Of a stretch of 64,000 nt of DNA, positions 63,544 to 64,000 are shown piece after piece (position 1 is the stretch's first letter; every line of letters begins with the position of its first letter). The DNA lies in the NCBI RefSeq assembly GCF_014205675.1, contig NZ_JACIIX010000002.1:336550-400549 (forward strand), written 5' to 3'. A program made the translations under genes and the position numbers. Under the pieces are notes generated by a model, which did not search any database, was not told where the DNA came from, and was given only the letters and a program-made list of their open reading frames with translations. The stretch comes from Novispirillum itersonii (lineage in GTDB: Bacteria; Pseudomonadota; Alphaproteobacteria; Rhodospirillales; Rhodospirillaceae).

Positions 63544-63570
63544 AAGGGGGCCGATGAGGCCCCCTTTTTT
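63544..63570 (+). terminator. Terminator after the OFA transporter
   Basis: AAGGGGGCC pairs with GGCCCCCTT (63544-63552/63558-63566) around GATGA, with TTTTTT at 63565-63570. It faces the end of bioA, which follows on the minus strand. Confidence 0.9.
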
Positions 63571-63572
63571 CA

Positions 63573-64000
63573 TCAGAACATATCGCTGGCCGCCGGGCGC
63601 TGCGGGGCGGGGGACAGGCTGTTCAGCGCCCGTTCCAGCCCGTCTCCGGCGCGGTCAAGCTGTTCATCGCTGACACAGTAGGGCGGCAGCAGGTAAACGC
63701 TGTTGCCCAGCGGGCGGATCAGCAGGTTATCACGGGTAAAGCTTTCCCGCAGGGCCGGGGCGACGGAGGAGGTATAGCCGCCGTCGCCGGTCTCCACGTC
63801 AAAGGCGGCGATGGTGCCGGTGACGCGGAAGCGGCGGACCAACGGGTGTCCGGCCAGCCGTGCCGCCAGATGGGTCCGGTGATGGGCCTCGATCCGGGCG
63901 CGGGCGGCGGTGCAGGCCGGATCCAGCAGCAGGTCGAGGGAGGCCAGAGCCGCCGCGCAGCCCAGCGGATTGGCGGTGAAGGAATGGCCGTGCAGGAAGG
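63573..64000 (-). CDS. bioA: Adenosylmethionine-8-amino-7-oxononanoate aminotransferase, C-terminal part
   Basis: The C-terminal about 142 residues of a class III PLP aminotransferase; the start is beyond the window edge. The reading frame continues through 64000. FLHGHSFTANPLGCAAALASL is the BioA-type block, and the end NLLIRPLGNSVYLLPPYCVSDEQLD is strongly BioA-like. BioA transfers the amino group of S-adenosylmethionine in biotin synthesis. No other bio gene is in view. Confidence 0.85.
   Translation of the reverse strand, partial: FLHGHSFTANPLGCAAALASLDLLLDPACTAARARIEAHHRTHLAARLAGHPLVRRFRVTGTIAAFDVETGDGGYTSSVAPALRESFTRDNLLIRPLGNSVYLLPPYCVSDEQLDRAGDGLERALNSLSPAPQRPAASDMF

Noticed and set aside
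1-64000. CRISPR arrays, tRNA/rRNA genes, insertion sequences, prophage or integration sites
   Set aside because: I scanned intergenic gaps on both strands and saw no regular spacer-repeat pattern, cloverleaf, transposase, integrase or terminal inverted repeats. Short structured RNAs could still be missed by eye.

Overview
The window is a gene-dense, GC-rich piece of bacterial chromosome. The gene order and families point to an alphaproteobacterium of the Rhodospirillales type: an alphaproteobacterial sulfur operon (DUF2849-cysI-DUF934-cysH), hisZ followed by purA, DUF485-actP-DUF294-exonuclease, an NAD-linked fdsGBA-fdhD-fdsD formate dehydrogenase, TRAP and OFA transporters and several chemoreceptors. 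I cannot name the species. I see no rRNA, tRNA, CRISPR array, prophage, insertion sequence or conjugation gene. Base composition is even, so this reads as core and housekeeping sequence with a few lineage-specific genes.

Layout. 1-4.1 kb: glycerol kinase, a LysR regulator and a divergent M20 deacetylase (ArgE-like). 4.3-10.9 kb: one assimilatory sulfate operon behind a good sigma-70-like promoter: a half-length SUMT-like protein, DUF2849, CysI, DUF934, CysH (iron-sulfur APS reductase type), CysD and fused CysNC. 11-13.9 kb: a tandem-HD protein ending in an HD-GYP domain, convergent with an iron-sulfur (6-4)-type photolyase. 14.3-18.9 kb: DUF485/ActP acetate permease, a cNMP-CBS-nucleotidyltransferase protein and a DnaQ-type exonuclease. 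19-21.7 kb: Ohr/OhrR peroxide pair with a visible operator, HxlR regulator and divergent GST, and a small secreted protein with symmetric cysteine spacing. 22-29.1 kb: soluble zinc-binding chemoreceptor, HisZ, PurA, then a tail-anchored pseudokinase with a membrane partner. 29.2-33.5 kb: polyamine-type ABC importer. 33.6-39.6 kb: phosphodiesterase, metallophosphoesterase, Tex and a membrane chemoreceptor. 39.6-46.5 kb: iron locus (multicopper oxidase diverging from imelysin, di-heme oxidoreductase, second imelysin and DUF1513) around a perfect Fur-like palindrome. 46.7-54.5 kb: AbrB-family membrane protein, 5-oxoprolinase PxpBCA diverging from a TRAP transporter across a 21-bp perfect palindrome, and a MarR-like regulator. 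54.5-63.5 kb: LysR regulator, formate dehydrogenase operon and OFA transporter. The window ends inside bioA.

How the genes fit together. Sulfate is activated by CysD/CysNC, reduced by CysH and CysI. Formate is oxidised by FdsGBA to supply NADH, with FdhD maturing the cofactor and the OFA carrier probably moving formate or a related anion. The TRAP system probably imports 5-oxoproline for PxpABC to open to glutamate. The iron locus probably handles periplasmic iron under iron limitation. Start codons below were chosen from Shine-Dalgarno position and family length and often differ from the longest open frame. Palindromes called operators are read from sequence only. Many long reverse-strand open frames here are GC-rich shadows of real genes and were left out.
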